From NCBI RefSeq assembly GCF_000004075.3, contig NC_026661.2, forward strand, positions 18,938,307-19,002,306: a stretch of DNA of 64,000 nt. The letters are read 5' to 3'. The position numbers and the translations under genes are program-made. Below the pieces are notes generated by a model. That model did not search any database, was not told the DNA's origin, and was given only the letters and a program-made list of their open reading frames with translations. How positions within the stretch are numbered: the stretch's first letter is position 1; every line of letters starts with the position of its first letter. Shown here in pieces: positions 40,273 to 51,593 of this stretch. Source of the stretch: Cucumis sativus. Its lineage: Eukaryota > Streptophyta > Magnoliopsida > Cucurbitales > Cucurbitaceae.

Positions 40273-41334
40273 ATGGATCAGGATTGGGTTCTAGTGAAGG
40301 CTTTAGGCGAAGGTTCTTGTGGCTTAGTTTGCTTAGCAAAACAAATCACTAAAGAAGAATCTGATCTTCATTATTATTTTGCTGTCAAGCGTGCTTCTCT
40401 TCGATATAATTCTTCTTCATTGTTGTGGGAAGAACATGTCTTGAAACATTTCACGGATTGTCCAGAAATTGTTCAATATCTAGGAAGTGAGGTAACTGGA
40501 GGAGGAGATTTTCTTGATGATAAGGAACTTTACAATTTGAAGCTAGAGTATGCTGCTGGAGGGACATTAGCTGATTTGATCAAACAAAGAAATAAGTTAC
40601 CTGAGGATGAGGTGAAGAAGTATCTTCAAATGATTCTTAAAGGCCTTTCATGTATTCATCGTAAAGGATTTGTTCATGTCGATCTGAAGCCTGATAATAT
40701 TCTTGCCTTTCCTCAAAGTGATGGAAAGATGAAATTGAAAATTGCTGACTTTGGACTTGCTGAGAGATCATGTAAACGTGGGGAGGATGATCAAGAAGAC
40801 AGAGGGAGCAAGTACTACTCTGGCGCGTTGAAGGTTAGAGCAACACATAGATACATGTCACCTGAATCCATCGTTTTCAGTGAGATCAATGGTTTGCATG
40901 ACATTTGGTCGTTGGGTTGCACTTTGGTTCAAATGGTTTCTGGAGAGCGAGTGTGGAATGATTGCAAAAGTTATGAAGAATTAATAACAAAACTTTTGAT
41001 TAGCGAAGAAATACCAACAATACCTGAGGAATTATCCAAACAAGGTAAAGATTTTCTTGAAAAATGTTTTGTTCGAAACTATGAACAACGGTGGACAGCT
41101 GATATGCTACTCCAACATCCCTACCTCAATGAAGAAAATAAAGATACGAAGAACGGTGATGAGAAGCTTAAACTTCCAAAGGCCATAGTTTTTTTGCCTC
41201 ATCAATTCTTTCAGAGCAAGACTGATATGCTACTCCAACAGACGAAGAACGGTGATGAGAAGCTTAAACCTTCAAAAGCCATTTTTTTGCCTCATCAATT
41301 CTTCAAGAGCAAGGCTCAATCTTGTAATAATTAG
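40273..41334 (+). CDS. MAPKKK-like (MEKK subfamily) protein kinase
   Basis: Intronless 353-aa protein that is almost all kinase domain. A glycine loop LGEGSCGLV (11-19), the ATP lysine K39 (FAVKR), a catalytic loop HVDLKPDN (135-142) with Asp137, DFG (159-161) and an SPE-type activation-segment end are all present. The residue before the catalytic Asp is valine, so it is a non-RD kinase. Layout and length recall the small intronless MAPKKK17/18/19-type stress kinases of plants. After the domain, the tail contains a tandem duplication: KNGDEKLKLPKAI...FLPHQFFQSK is followed by KNGDEKLKPSKAIFLPHQFF. Its substrates are unknown; MAP kinase kinases are likely by family. Confidence 0.88.
   Translation: MDQDWVLVKALGEGSCGLVCLAKQITKEESDLHYYFAVKRASLRYNSSSLLWEEHVLKHFTDCPEIVQYLGSEVTGGGDFLDDKELYNLKLEYAAGGTLADLIKQRNKLPEDEVKKYLQMILKGLSCIHRKGFVHVDLKPDNILAFPQSDGKMKLKIADFGLAERSCKRGEDDQEDRGSKYYSGALKVRATHRYMSPESIVFSEINGLHDIWSLGCTLVQMVSGERVWNDCKSYEELITKLLISEEIPTIPEELSKQGKDFLEKCFVRNYEQRWTADMLLQHPYLNEENKDTKNGDEKLKLPKAIVFLPHQFFQSKTDMLLQQTKNGDEKLKPSKAIFLPHQFFKSKAQSCNN
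41099..41314 (+). repeat. In-frame tandem duplication in the kinase tail
   Basis: CTGATATGCTACTCCAACA occurs at 41099-41117 and again at 41222-41240. The following ~75 bases (41146-41221 and 41242-41314) are also repeated. The second copy lacks 27 bases found between the two blocks in the first copy, so the frame is kept. Divergence between copies is low. Confidence 0.85.
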
Positions 41335-42391
41335 TAGATTTTGTAATCTTGAAGTTTAATTAAAGCAATTAACTATGCATTCCATTGTTTATGATTATTG
41401 ATAAATGGCAAATTATTTAACTCGTTTGATCCAATTGTTGGGTAATCTTTCTTCACTTTATGAACAAACAAACAGCATGCAAGTCTAAATTCAATTTGTT
41501 TGAATGAAAATAGCAAAGAGAAGAGTTTAATTTTAGGCAACTTTGATTGGTTTAAAGGGAAAGGTCCATTCTTAGATTCATTCAGAAGTTCCTATGTATT
41601 GCCTTAAATAATAACGTTTTGGAGATTCCTCAACTAGTTTAGATTTGTATGAGCAAACTTTCCATTTCATTCAACCCCGCCTTATATTTAATGAAATATT
41701 ATAATTTCCATTTATCTGTTTAAAATAATTACCACTTAAGTAATCATTGTATTTGTTTTTAAAAGAAATGTTTCAAATATCTATCAAGTTGAAGTGTAAA
41801 TATTGTCATCTAATAGATGTGTACCGTAAAGTGATGTATTCAGAGTAAAAGAAGAATCCCCTTTTAGGAAAGTTTTGGAGGATCTCCTAGAACATGGGAG
41901 CTTGATTATTTAAAGCCTCCCTTATCAATGTGCACGTAATAATTTTTCATTGAACGATGCTAAAAAAAGCTTTTTTTCTTTTTAACCAAAAAGAACCATT
42001 AGTTTAGTCTACATTTCATAGGGTCATTAGTCAAATCTGACCTTAAACTTGAAGCTAATATAATCATCTAATTGAATCCTACTATTTGTTCAACATTCAT
42101 CGTTTTAGTTAACAGCCGTGTACATTCTATATTCTGCAGTTTTTTCAAGGTGCAAAATTATGAACATTTGAAATCCATAATAATATATTCTAAAGAAGAG
42201 GAAAAGAAAAGATTGATTCAATTCTTCTGATATGTACTTAAAAATGGGGTAGCAACATCATAATGGCTACAGGCACTTGAAACAGATTCAAAAACGTTTC
42301 TTCCATCATCATCTCTGCAAGTATATATCTATCTAAGTTCGTTTGAAGAGAATCAATGAACAAAATGCAAAGAAAGCTAAAAGCTAAGAAT
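41335..42391. other. Spacer between convergent kinase and INO80-subunit genes
   Basis: The two ends are 3' untranslated regions. The middle is AT-rich with no motif-bearing open frame. Confidence 0.45.
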
Positions 42392-44868
42392 CTAGCAGGT
42401 AGTTTCTGTCAACTGCTCTTGAATTGCTTTGTAACACACAAGACTGCAAAGAGGAAGCTTCGACTTCGAATCTCGATACTTATACGGATTCGAACACGAT
42501 GGACCCGCACAGTTTTCACGCAGGGGTGGATAGCTGAAGCACACATTGTATTATAGGTACTCAGATAATTGACAAATCAATAAGCAATGTTTTACTGTGT
42601 TAAGGAGAAGTCGAAAGGCATGTCAGAAGATAAATACCTGCAGGGCCGAGATTCAAATATGCTTGGAAATCCCATATCATTTGGAAAGGTCACCACAGTA
42701 CCGGAAGGACCCATGACCCACCTGATGGTGTTTGATAAGAGCTTCTGAGCATTTGCAGCCTTCTCCTGTGAAAAATAGAGGAAGCAAAGTCAAGCTGATG
42801 ATCCTGTACTGTCTGATACGAAATTCAAAGTTATAAAACTTGACCCTTTACATACCTGAGCCAATTCTTCCTGGCGTTTCTTCACTTTATCTTCCCGTTT
42901 CTTCCGGCTTGAATCTTGACCGAGTATCTTTCTGATTGCCTCAGCCTACAAAGATTCATTCAAAACAGGCTTTAGATCCAATCAGAAATAGTGTATAAGA
43001 ATATCTGAATATGAATAAATAATGCAAATAATCTGGCGAAGAGAGCAAACCTCAGATTCCCTAGCAGCCTTCTCTACTTGCATCCTCCGTCTCTGCGCAG
43101 CTTCTGCCTTCTTGAGTTGCTGTTCCACATCAGTGAGTTTCTCTTTTTGCTCTATGAACAAACAAAATATGAACATTAGAAATAGTAACAATCAAGTTTG
43201 CAAGCTAGAGAGAGCGAAAAGTTCACATCAAAATGTCAAAATGGATTGAAGTTGCTTACTTCTGGGTGGAGCAGGTGGTAAACCATTTGGGAATTCGATT
43301 AAACTACCACCTCGAGCAGATGATGCTTCTTTGCTAGACTGAAGAGCTCTTTGACGTGTGGTAAGAGTCATTTCTCTCTTACCCTCCATCAATGTGTCGA
43401 TGGATTCCTTCCTCTGCTTCTTATGATTACCATCAGCATCAATGTCAGATGCCGACTCTTCATCTTCCTCATAATCTTTGTCATCAGAAGCGATATCTGA
43501 TCTTACCTTATGCTTTGATGCACCATAATTCTCCATACTAGAAATGCTGGAAAGTTTCCGCTGCTTCTTGCTTGGTTCTTCACCATCATCACGGTACCCG
43601 GCATAAGCCTTCGAAGTTCTAAGCTTCTCCAAATACCGTATCTCATCGTCATCATCGTCGTCAAAATCTCCATCAAGAACACGCTTCTTTGAAGCTCTTT
43701 TACTCTTCCGGAGTGTCTCTGCTCCATGCTTCCCAGCAGAATTCCTCCCAGGCATCTTCCCCGTCAATGTTTCCTCCTTTTCAAGACCAAAACCACCCCT
43801 AGAAAAGTCTCTCCATGGAACTCCATGCAAACCGCCCCTTCTTTCTGAAGGGGAATGATTTCCATTAAAGTTTTCCTGCTTTTGGAAACACACAAGCGAA
43901 TATAATATATCAGTTCAAGTGCTGCTAACTTATTTGGTAATAACCTACACAATAGCACTAACGTAAACTTCCACATGAGTAATGTTCCATCCCACGCCAT
44001 TACAAAAAGAAAAAAAATGTCAAATTCTCATCCACAAAATTATTGCTTAGTAAAGGTAAAATTATCAACATTATTTTACAACTCGATTGCTTGAAATCAA
44101 TTACATATAAACCTATTATGCAATTGAGAAAGAAAAAGATGCTGCACATAGAAAGCAAAGAGCAAGAAAACTATTGATACACCAACTAGTAAAATGGAGT
44201 ACGTTGAGTACCTGAAAGTTATGCTTGTGTTGCTGCCTATGACCATCTGAAGGTTGAGAATTGCCTTTAGATGTGCCATTGGGAGGGGAATTGGCTTGAA
44301 TAGTACGGGTGACCCCACCAACCCTAAGCTTAACCTTCTTAACCTTGTTATCATTCGCTAATTCTTCAACATAAAGTCCTTTCTGTCCAGAACTTGAACT
44401 TTCACCACCATACCTTCCACCATACGGATCGATGCTGCTTGACTCCGATTCCATACCATCAGACACCTTGCTGGTGCTTCTCCAATTAGCAGGGGCAAGG
44501 ACACCTTCGCTGCTACGTTTATTATCATTGGCACTTCGTCCAGGTTCGCTCCGATAATATGAACCGAAACTTCCATCTTTTTTGCTTCTTTTAAGAAAAT
44601 GTTCACTTTCAGGTCCACTAGCAGAAGAGCCTCTGGATACACATTGATTGAGACTTAATTCTTTTCTCCCAGGAGTACCATCACCACCACCATTCTCATC
44701 ACTGGAGAACTTGACTGCATCATCCGAAGGTGGCGTCGAAGATGAAGGGGAAGGATCTATACCTTCGCCTAATTGCTGTGACTCAAGTCGAGGCCGACGA
44801 GAAGGGCGACTCCTTTTACGCCTCATAGTAGAGCTTCCATAAATCCCCGAAGTCCCAAACTCCTCCAT
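42392..44868 (-). CDS. INO80 complex subunit B-like protein (IES2/PAPA-1 region plus HIT zinc finger)
   Basis: Predicted nuclear chromatin-remodelling subunit. Coding exons in gene order: 44868-44212, 43878-43260, 43151-43051, 42945-42856, 42765-42638, 42533-42392, summing to 578 aa. The N-terminal half is low-complexity Ser/Lys/Asp-rich with acidic runs. The PAPA-1-like region (about 430-500) is a charged helix beginning with repeated TTRQRALQ and KQKEKLTDVEQQLKKAEAAQ. The last exon encodes a HIT zinc finger: CAGPSC, then YKYRDSKSKLPLCSLVCYKAI. This last exon is outside any long open frame and was found by splicing. Exon 2 has a tandem NAGNAG acceptor that makes one glutamine optional. A leader intron starting at a donor at 45551 is likely. 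Confidence 0.9.
43875..43881 (-). promoter_or_regulatory. NAGNAG tandem splice acceptor, INO80-subunit intron 1
   Basis: On the minus strand the acceptor reads AAGCAG/GAAAAC. Either AG can be used and both keep the frame, adding or skipping one Gln residue. Confidence 0.6.
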
Positions 44869-45950
44869 TACAAAATTCTCTCAATTGCAAGACCACACAG
44901 CATAAGCCTTAAGAATCGAATCACGAATAACAATAGTAGGTTATTATTTCAACACCCCTGAAAAGAACCATAAACAGTGAACCTTCAGAAGAAAATCAAG
45001 TAAATAACAATAAACGCTACAAGAACTTAACTTGATTAACTTCAAACATGAAAAATCCACAGTCATTCTTAAAACACGAACCAAAAAGATAAATATACAA
45101 CACTTAAACTCAGAACAAATCACCACATTAACAGACATCCAAACGAAAACTTCAGAATAAGAATAAGAGAAAAGAAAGACCTTGAGAAAAAAAACAACTC
45201 AAGGAATCAAAACCGGTGGCAAAAAAAAACACAATACCAATACAATACCAGCAATCAATTGCAGGCTCAACAATAAGAAATAAAAACAAAAAAACAAAAA
45301 AAAACCATTAATATAAGAAAAAGAAACAGTCTAATCACAACACCTCCAAATCAAAAGCCAAAACACAACCCCATACAAATCTCTCATTAAAAAAGAAATC
45401 CCCCAAACATTCATCGTTATTCACAAAGAAACAAAGCCAAAACAACCCAGGAAGCGAAAACCTCAAAAAGGAGCAAAAATCAACAAACCCAGATACCAAA
45501 ACCGAAAAAAATAAAAACCCAATAACAGCATAAAGGAGATAACCCCATTACCTGGCGAAGAAAGAGCAACACCACCACCAAGAAATCGTCGAACCCAGGA
45601 AGCCAACAGGGAAAAGAGAGAGACCCAGATGGAGAAACGCAGAGAAGAATAAAAGAGAAGGAAAAGAAAATAAGGGAAGAATCGAAAGAAGAATAGGAAC
45701 GAGAAGAGGAAAAGAAAAAAGGGGGTCGTTGTTAGAAAAGGGAACTAGGGTTAGAAGAGAAGAAGAATTAGGGAAAATAATGGGAATGAGAGAGAAAGAA
45801 GAAAGAAAGGAGAGGGAGTGGTGGTGGTGATGGTAAAGGAGAGGACTAATAATCTCCCTCTCGTTCACCATTTTTTGGCTAATTCCACTACCCCCTCTCT
45901 CAAACACACCCCCAAAATCCCCACGCTGTGATTTTTTTTGGGTTCCCCCT
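44869..45950 (-). other. Leader region of the INO80-subunit gene with probable intron
   Basis: A good donor (TTCGCCAG/GTAATGG, 45551) lies above a pyrimidine-rich (minus strand) presumed first exon of about 400 bases, so a leader intron of roughly 670 bases ending near 44880 is likely. The acceptor is not settled. Unusually AC- and A-rich composition on the plus strand fits intron sequence of the minus strand. Confidence 0.5.
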
Positions 45951-46482
45951 CTCTTGTCAAATGCGGTCACACGACTCAGTGAGCCAACTCGGACAGACCC
46001 ATCTTTCTCTTTCTCTTTCTCTTCGCCCCCCCCTTTCTTCTCTACTACTTCTCTCTACTCGCGCTGCAAGTATGTGCGCATTTTAGTAATCATGCGCCCC
46101 TTTCCAGCGCGTTTTAGTGCTTCACACACGTGTGGTCCGTCATTTGTTTGCTTAAATGACGTAAATGCCCCTCCCATTTCAAGGATGGTACGAAAATGCC
46201 ACTTGAAGAGTTCAGCTTTCTTTTTGGGAAGTTCTAAGAATCAGACAGGTCGTTTAATTGGAGGATTCTTTGTAAATTCGTTTGATTGCTTTTTTTGGGT
46301 CTTTGTATTATGTAACTTTTTTCTCCATTGCCTTTCTCACTTTTAATATTAGGCTTACAAATAAATTCAATTTAAATTTAAATTTAAAATGTAGTTTCTT
46401 ACTTTCATTTAACAAATTTCCAAATGTATGTTCTTGCATTTCAATGCTTTGTGACTGCACATAAGATGCAATTAGTAGACTT

Positions 46483-47280
46483 TCAGATATTGGACATTGT
46501 GAGATATTTATAAGATATGTGCTTGATGTTTGCAAGATAAAGAACAATAGTCAAGATTTGTTTGCAAGATAAAAAGTAGTGGTTAAAAGTACCCCAAATT
46601 ATCTAAAACAAGTATTAATTGATTTGACATTGGACATTTAAAGTTTGGATGTTGTGAGATGTCTACAAGATATAAATACAATGGATAAAAACTTCTTTAA
46701 ACATATGTAGAAGTATCTTGATTCACATAAAACAAGTATATGATTAATATTGAATTGAACACTTAAGTTTGGAGGTTGGATGTTTGCTTGATATTTGCTT
46801 ATACATGTGAGATGTTTGCAAGATATAAATGAAATAGCTAAAAACTTCCTTAATAAACACATGTAGAATACTCTTAAATCACACAAAACAAGTATATAAT
46901 TGTTTGGAATTTAGCATTTAAAGTTTTGAAGTTACGATATGTTTGGGAGATACAAATACAATACATAAAAAGTTATTTAAACAAGTATATAATTGATTTG
47001 TGATTTAACATTTATAATTTGAAGTTTTGAGATGTCTGTCGGGTGTTTGCAAGATACAAAAGTGTAGCTAAATGCTTTCTTAAACATGGGTAGAATTATC
47101 ATAAATCACACAAAAGTAAGTATATGATTGATTTGTGATTGGACTTTTAAAGTTTGAAAATTGCAAGATGATTGTGAGATACAAAAACAATAGCTAAAAG
47201 ATTTATTAAACGTGGGGAATCATCCAAAATCACATATAAAAAAGTATTTACTTGAGTTTGAGCATTTCATGTTGGTGTGA
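46483..47280. repeat. Degenerate tandem array, ~125-bp unit, about six copies
   Basis: The anchors acaagtata/aagtatat recur at 46608, 46732, 46888, 46981, 47118 and 47242, spaced 93-156 bases apart. Between them come the same ordered words: gatttg-ggacatttaaagtttg, gagatgt-tgcaagatacaaat, agctaaaaactt-cttaaaca-atgtagaa, and aaatcacacaaaa. Units differ by many substitutions and indels, so the array is old. No open reading frame spans it. Confidence 0.75.
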
Positions 47281-48848
47281 TGAAAAAAAAAAAAAAACTT
47301 TCTAAAAATGTGTCAAAACAACCCTAAATCACTTAGAACAATTGTAAAATGAATTTTGAGTTGTTCTTTTAACGGTACGTTTGATCTAGAGAAAGAACAA
47401 ATTAGAGTAAACATACAAAAAACTAAGATAACTATCTACAATTATAATAATAACAATATTGCTATTAATTATTAATAATACTGCTAAATAAATAAACACT
47501 TATTAGAACAACAAAATAGTTTGTTCAAGAGTATCTAAAAAATTATAAGAAATTGCAAGTATTTGAAACAAAAAATAAGTCAGAGAAAGATAAGAGAAAA
47601 GGTAGGAGAAAGATAGTTTCACGTTTTTTTAGAAAAAAACAATGATATAAACTCGTCAGAAACATTTCATATTTTTATTTATCATAGAACTCAACTTTTC
47701 AAAAAGTAATTCAAAGTTTTTGCATCCCTAATTTTATGTTGTTTTTGACAATTTCTCAATATTTCTCTTTGGTAATGGTTAAATTTGACTTTTTTTTCTA
47801 AATATACAATAAAATTTTCTGACATGACATTATAATTCCATGATAATTTAGAAGAAAAGTTTATCAATATTATAGATTATATCATTGAGATTTTAGAGGA
47901 ATATTTAATTACCTGCTTGTGTCTTGTATATGGTTTAATTTCCTTTACAACTAATTAAGTTTTATGTTAGTATTTTAATATGAGGTTATTACAATTCTAA
48001 ATGCTATTTGTTCTATTTTTTTACTCTTGCAATGATTGAACTAGAACTAGAAAAAAGTATCATGCTAAACAAATAACATGCTAAACAAATAACATTTAAG
48101 ATGTTATTTCACATGCAGATTCCTTTTCTTAAAAAAACAAATTGTACAAAGTAAGTTAGAACCTCTGCATTAAAAGTAAAATAAATCATTACACATACAA
48201 AGATGAAAATTAGAACATAAAATCTCACAATTGAATTCGAAATTATTCAACCAATGAACTACATTAAAGTTAACACTTTAATTATTTGAACTAAGCTTGA
48301 GTTGATGATAAAGATTTATTTTTGAAAATTTGACCAAATCATACCCGAACAATCATTGCCCTCTCCAATTTTGTAGTTTGTTACAATTGCACCCCTAAAT
48401 TCTGGGCACAAATGGTGCAAAAGAGGATTTAACTAAATTGAAAGACTAACCAAGTGACTAGGCCAATAGTATAGATAGAAACAATCTAATGAAAGGTTTA
48501 AGAAGGGTAATTTTAGAAACTTGGGAGTTGTGCACTTAACCAACTAATTTTGTTAGGGTGAACATGAGCATAACTCGAGGGTAATAACATATACTCTTTC
48601 TTTTGGAGTAGGATTTGCACAATTTTCTAGCTATTATTCCAAAGTGGAAGAGTATTGAGGGAAATGAATCATATATACAAGTTGTGGGTAACTATTTCCT
48701 CTATAACCTTTGGATGAATCACAACAATGCAACAAGAATAAACATATGTTAGTGCAATCAAGAGGCTTCCTTGAGAATTCAGCTGTAGCAGAAGCGAAGT
48801 AGCTAAGCTAATTCAGTAGGATCTCAAGCAAGTTGAAGGTCGGTTGGT
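47281..48848. other. AT-rich spacer downstream of the D27-like gene
   Basis: Mostly A/T-rich sequence with a short internal duplication (catgctaaacaaataa twice near 48060-48090). The right end contains the 3' untranslated region of the D27-like gene. No gene is supported. Confidence 0.45.
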
Positions 48849-51593
48849 CTATGCTTTTGGACACTGTGCTGCACTTATCTTCCCTGAAACTTCTCTTCTT
48901 CTTGTGGCATTAGGACATATCTCCAAGCAAGGCTCTTTGAGAATGCTGTCTTCTTCAGGCAGAGGAGGAAGAACGCCAAATTTAAACTGTCAATTCAGTT
49001 GCGACACGAGGAAGAAAAGGGAAAGGTTAAACCAAAAAGGTAGTTATGTATATTCTCTACTCTTCCCTTTTGGGAGGTTTATGAAAGATCAATGGTAATT
49101 CTATAATTTTGGAAAGAATAGGAGAATTTTTCAAATAAATTTAGGCAAAATGAAATGAAATATCTATAGATTCATGTAAGGTACTGATGGGTATCATTAA
49201 ACAGATGGTTTATAGCTGGAACGTATGTTTCCCTCCCAAATCTGTTAAATTCAGCCACCATATGATCAAAATCAAAGACTGCGACAACACGTTGCATACA
49301 CTAGTTTCCAAAGAAGTCACCAACTAATGGATTTAATTTATTCCATTTCATAGGAAATTACACTAATGTAATCTTCATAAAATTAGAGCCTATAAATGTC
49401 AGACTGTCAACAACATTGTTTGGTTAAAAGCTTAAACAGAGATGCATCATATTAATCTGATACGATATCATGTAACAGGAAACGTTCTACTTCAACCCAC
49501 ATTGTTATCCATTAGTACAACAGAAATGTTGAGCTAAGCAATAGAATAATTACCTGACAACTATAATCAGTGAAGTTTGGCTCCATTAATAGAGGGATTC
49601 CCATCTGATCCTTGAAGAAACTCTACATCAGAATCAAGATTGTTGAGATTGGTTCAAGTCGAGACAAATGAATAATGTATGAAGAATGAAGACACTCGAA
49701 TGAACAAGGTGTTCCCAAATAACCAGTAATGTAAAGAAAGAGATAAGATATATAGATTTTTAAGAACAAACCTGAGTCGGAAGCTTGCAGGTGTTTATAC
49801 AAATTCCTATGCATTTGCTTTCTTCCAAGTACTTACACTTTTCAACGAAGACCTGCATAAAAGAGCACCAAAGTGAAAAACAAGCTTTGACTATTCGGTT
49901 GAAATTCATGAATATAGAAATCAATATTTTATTTTATACCCCACTTTGGCAAGACGATCCATCAGGTAATTCAATTGAATTTACTGTGCAAGTTCCCATA
50001 AGCCATTGACAAGTCAACGCCGTCACCCTCGCTTTAACATAGAAGAAGAAAAAAGGGAGCAGAGCAGTTCAACTAATATTCAAAATTTTACACCAGACAG
50101 ATATAAGTCAAACAAACGAAAGTAACTGATGTCCAACTAAAAAGGAATCAAATCCAAACTTTTTATAGTGCAACAAGGGATCTACTTCCCAATTGAACAC
50201 CCAAATATAGTACTACTCTTCGACGTTTTATCTAAGTTTTGATGGAATTTGTTATATAATCACACACAATTCGATCCAAATTATAATTTACAGGGCTCAA
50301 TCATAAGGAATACTCCAAAAACTTTTCCATCTATTTCGAAAATATTCTTATACATCCTAAAATTGCAATAGTACTCTTAAACTCCCGTAAACATTTCAAA
50401 ACTACACTTAGAGTAAAAATCAATTAAATTTTAGACGGTCAACAAGGATTGAAATGTTATGGTGGTGACCTAGAACTGTATGGTGATTCAAATCTCCGTT
50501 TAAAGTTGTCACTACACTATTCCATGTCTTAATTTCAAACATAGTTCAAGGCACCCACAGATTTAGTATAGGCCCAGGGAGCCTGAGCCCCTCAACTTTA
50601 TTGTCTTTATATAATATGGATAAACAAAACCAATGAGTTTAATATTTGTAGACACTATGCTTGTCAGCCTCCTTCCAACCAGAGTTAAGTTTTACTTACG
50701 TAGTTTTTTTTTCCAGATTTTTATTTTTTTCTAAGTTACAAGAAGCCCGGGTCAATAAATTTTATGTATCCACTGGTTAATTTTTTATAATTAACCTGAT
50801 TTGAAGATACAGATAAAGGCTGAAGGCTTAACTCACCGACCATAATGGCAGCCACTTTCCCACCAGCTATAGGCGATACCAAAATTCGATAAAGTTTCAA
50901 CAGAAGAGGAGGAAACAGAGCTATTAAAATCCGAACCTGCAGCAATAACCATAATTTCGTAATGAAATCTACGAAGCTGGCTAGTTTCTAATACAATTTT
51001 CAATCACTCTCGGATGTTCAAAGAGTTATAAAAGAATTAGATGCTCTATCTCTACGCATATATCTCGAAAAAGAAATACCGACGCTTCTATGGTCTCAGA
51101 ATTGGTTTTGCCCGTCATTGTGAGCCTGCTAGCGACTTCAATTAATCCATCATATCCAGGTTTTTCAGAATCCCAGCCCACCTCCTGCCATGATATCACT
51201 CATTAAAGATATAAACAACCTGAACCATGGCATTTTGCTTCGAAACCTAATTCGAACTTTCGAAATAAAACAACCTGAACCATTTTGCTCCGGAAGACGT
51301 TGAGAAAGAAGTCGTCGAGAATTCCAGGCTTGTACTCAGCCTTCGAAGATGCCCCATCCTTTATCTATGGATTCAACGACAATGAAGACAACGATGAAGC
51401 AGAATTAAGCTGATTTACATGTCGAACGAGTTCCGAAATGGAGAGGGGAAGATTGAAATCTTACCGATCCAGATTGAAGTGCGGAACAGGAGAGGATAAA
51501 GGGACGATTTCGAAGGTGGGATTTGGAGGAGGTGAAGCGAAGAGGAGCTGGAGAGATGGTTGGTGGATGAAGAAGAAGAGCCACTGGCTTCAT
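48849..51593 (-). CDS. Beta-carotene isomerase D27-like protein (D27-LIKE1 type), chloroplastic
   Basis: Predicted plastid iron-dependent carotenoid cis/trans isomerase of the D27 (DUF4033) family. Coding exons in gene order: 51593-51465, 51358-51275, 51184-51080, 50936-50837, 50031-49940, 49852-49772, 49622-49554, 48986-48849, summing to 265 aa. A Ser-rich transit peptide (about 40 residues) precedes EYKPGILDDFF, GWDSEKPGYDGLIE, TCQWLMGTCTVN, a cysteine-rich core EKCKYLEESKCIGICINTCK, MEPNFTDYSCQFKFG and a C-terminal CLEICPNATRRRE. These details match the D27-LIKE1 branch (Arabidopsis At1g64680) better than D27 itself, as I recall the families. So a direct role in strigolactone synthesis should not be assumed. 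Confidence 0.92.
50300..50480. mobile_element. Decayed relative of the 61.2-kb foldback element, in a D27-like intron
   Basis: Sequence gtactcttaaactcccgtaa then acatttcaaaactacactta and gagtaaaaatc lines up with the left arm of the foldback element at 61157-61545. The words ggtggtgacctagaac match its inner segment in inverted orientation. This copy has no clear second arm, so it appears partial and old. Confidence 0.45.

Noticed and set aside
48350-48560. Possible third foldback element
   Set aside because: Only short weak inverted matches; not better than expected for AT-rich sequence.
48844-49098. 84-codon plus-strand frame
   Set aside because: It is the antisense of the last exon of the D27-like gene (48849-48986), which explains its open frame.
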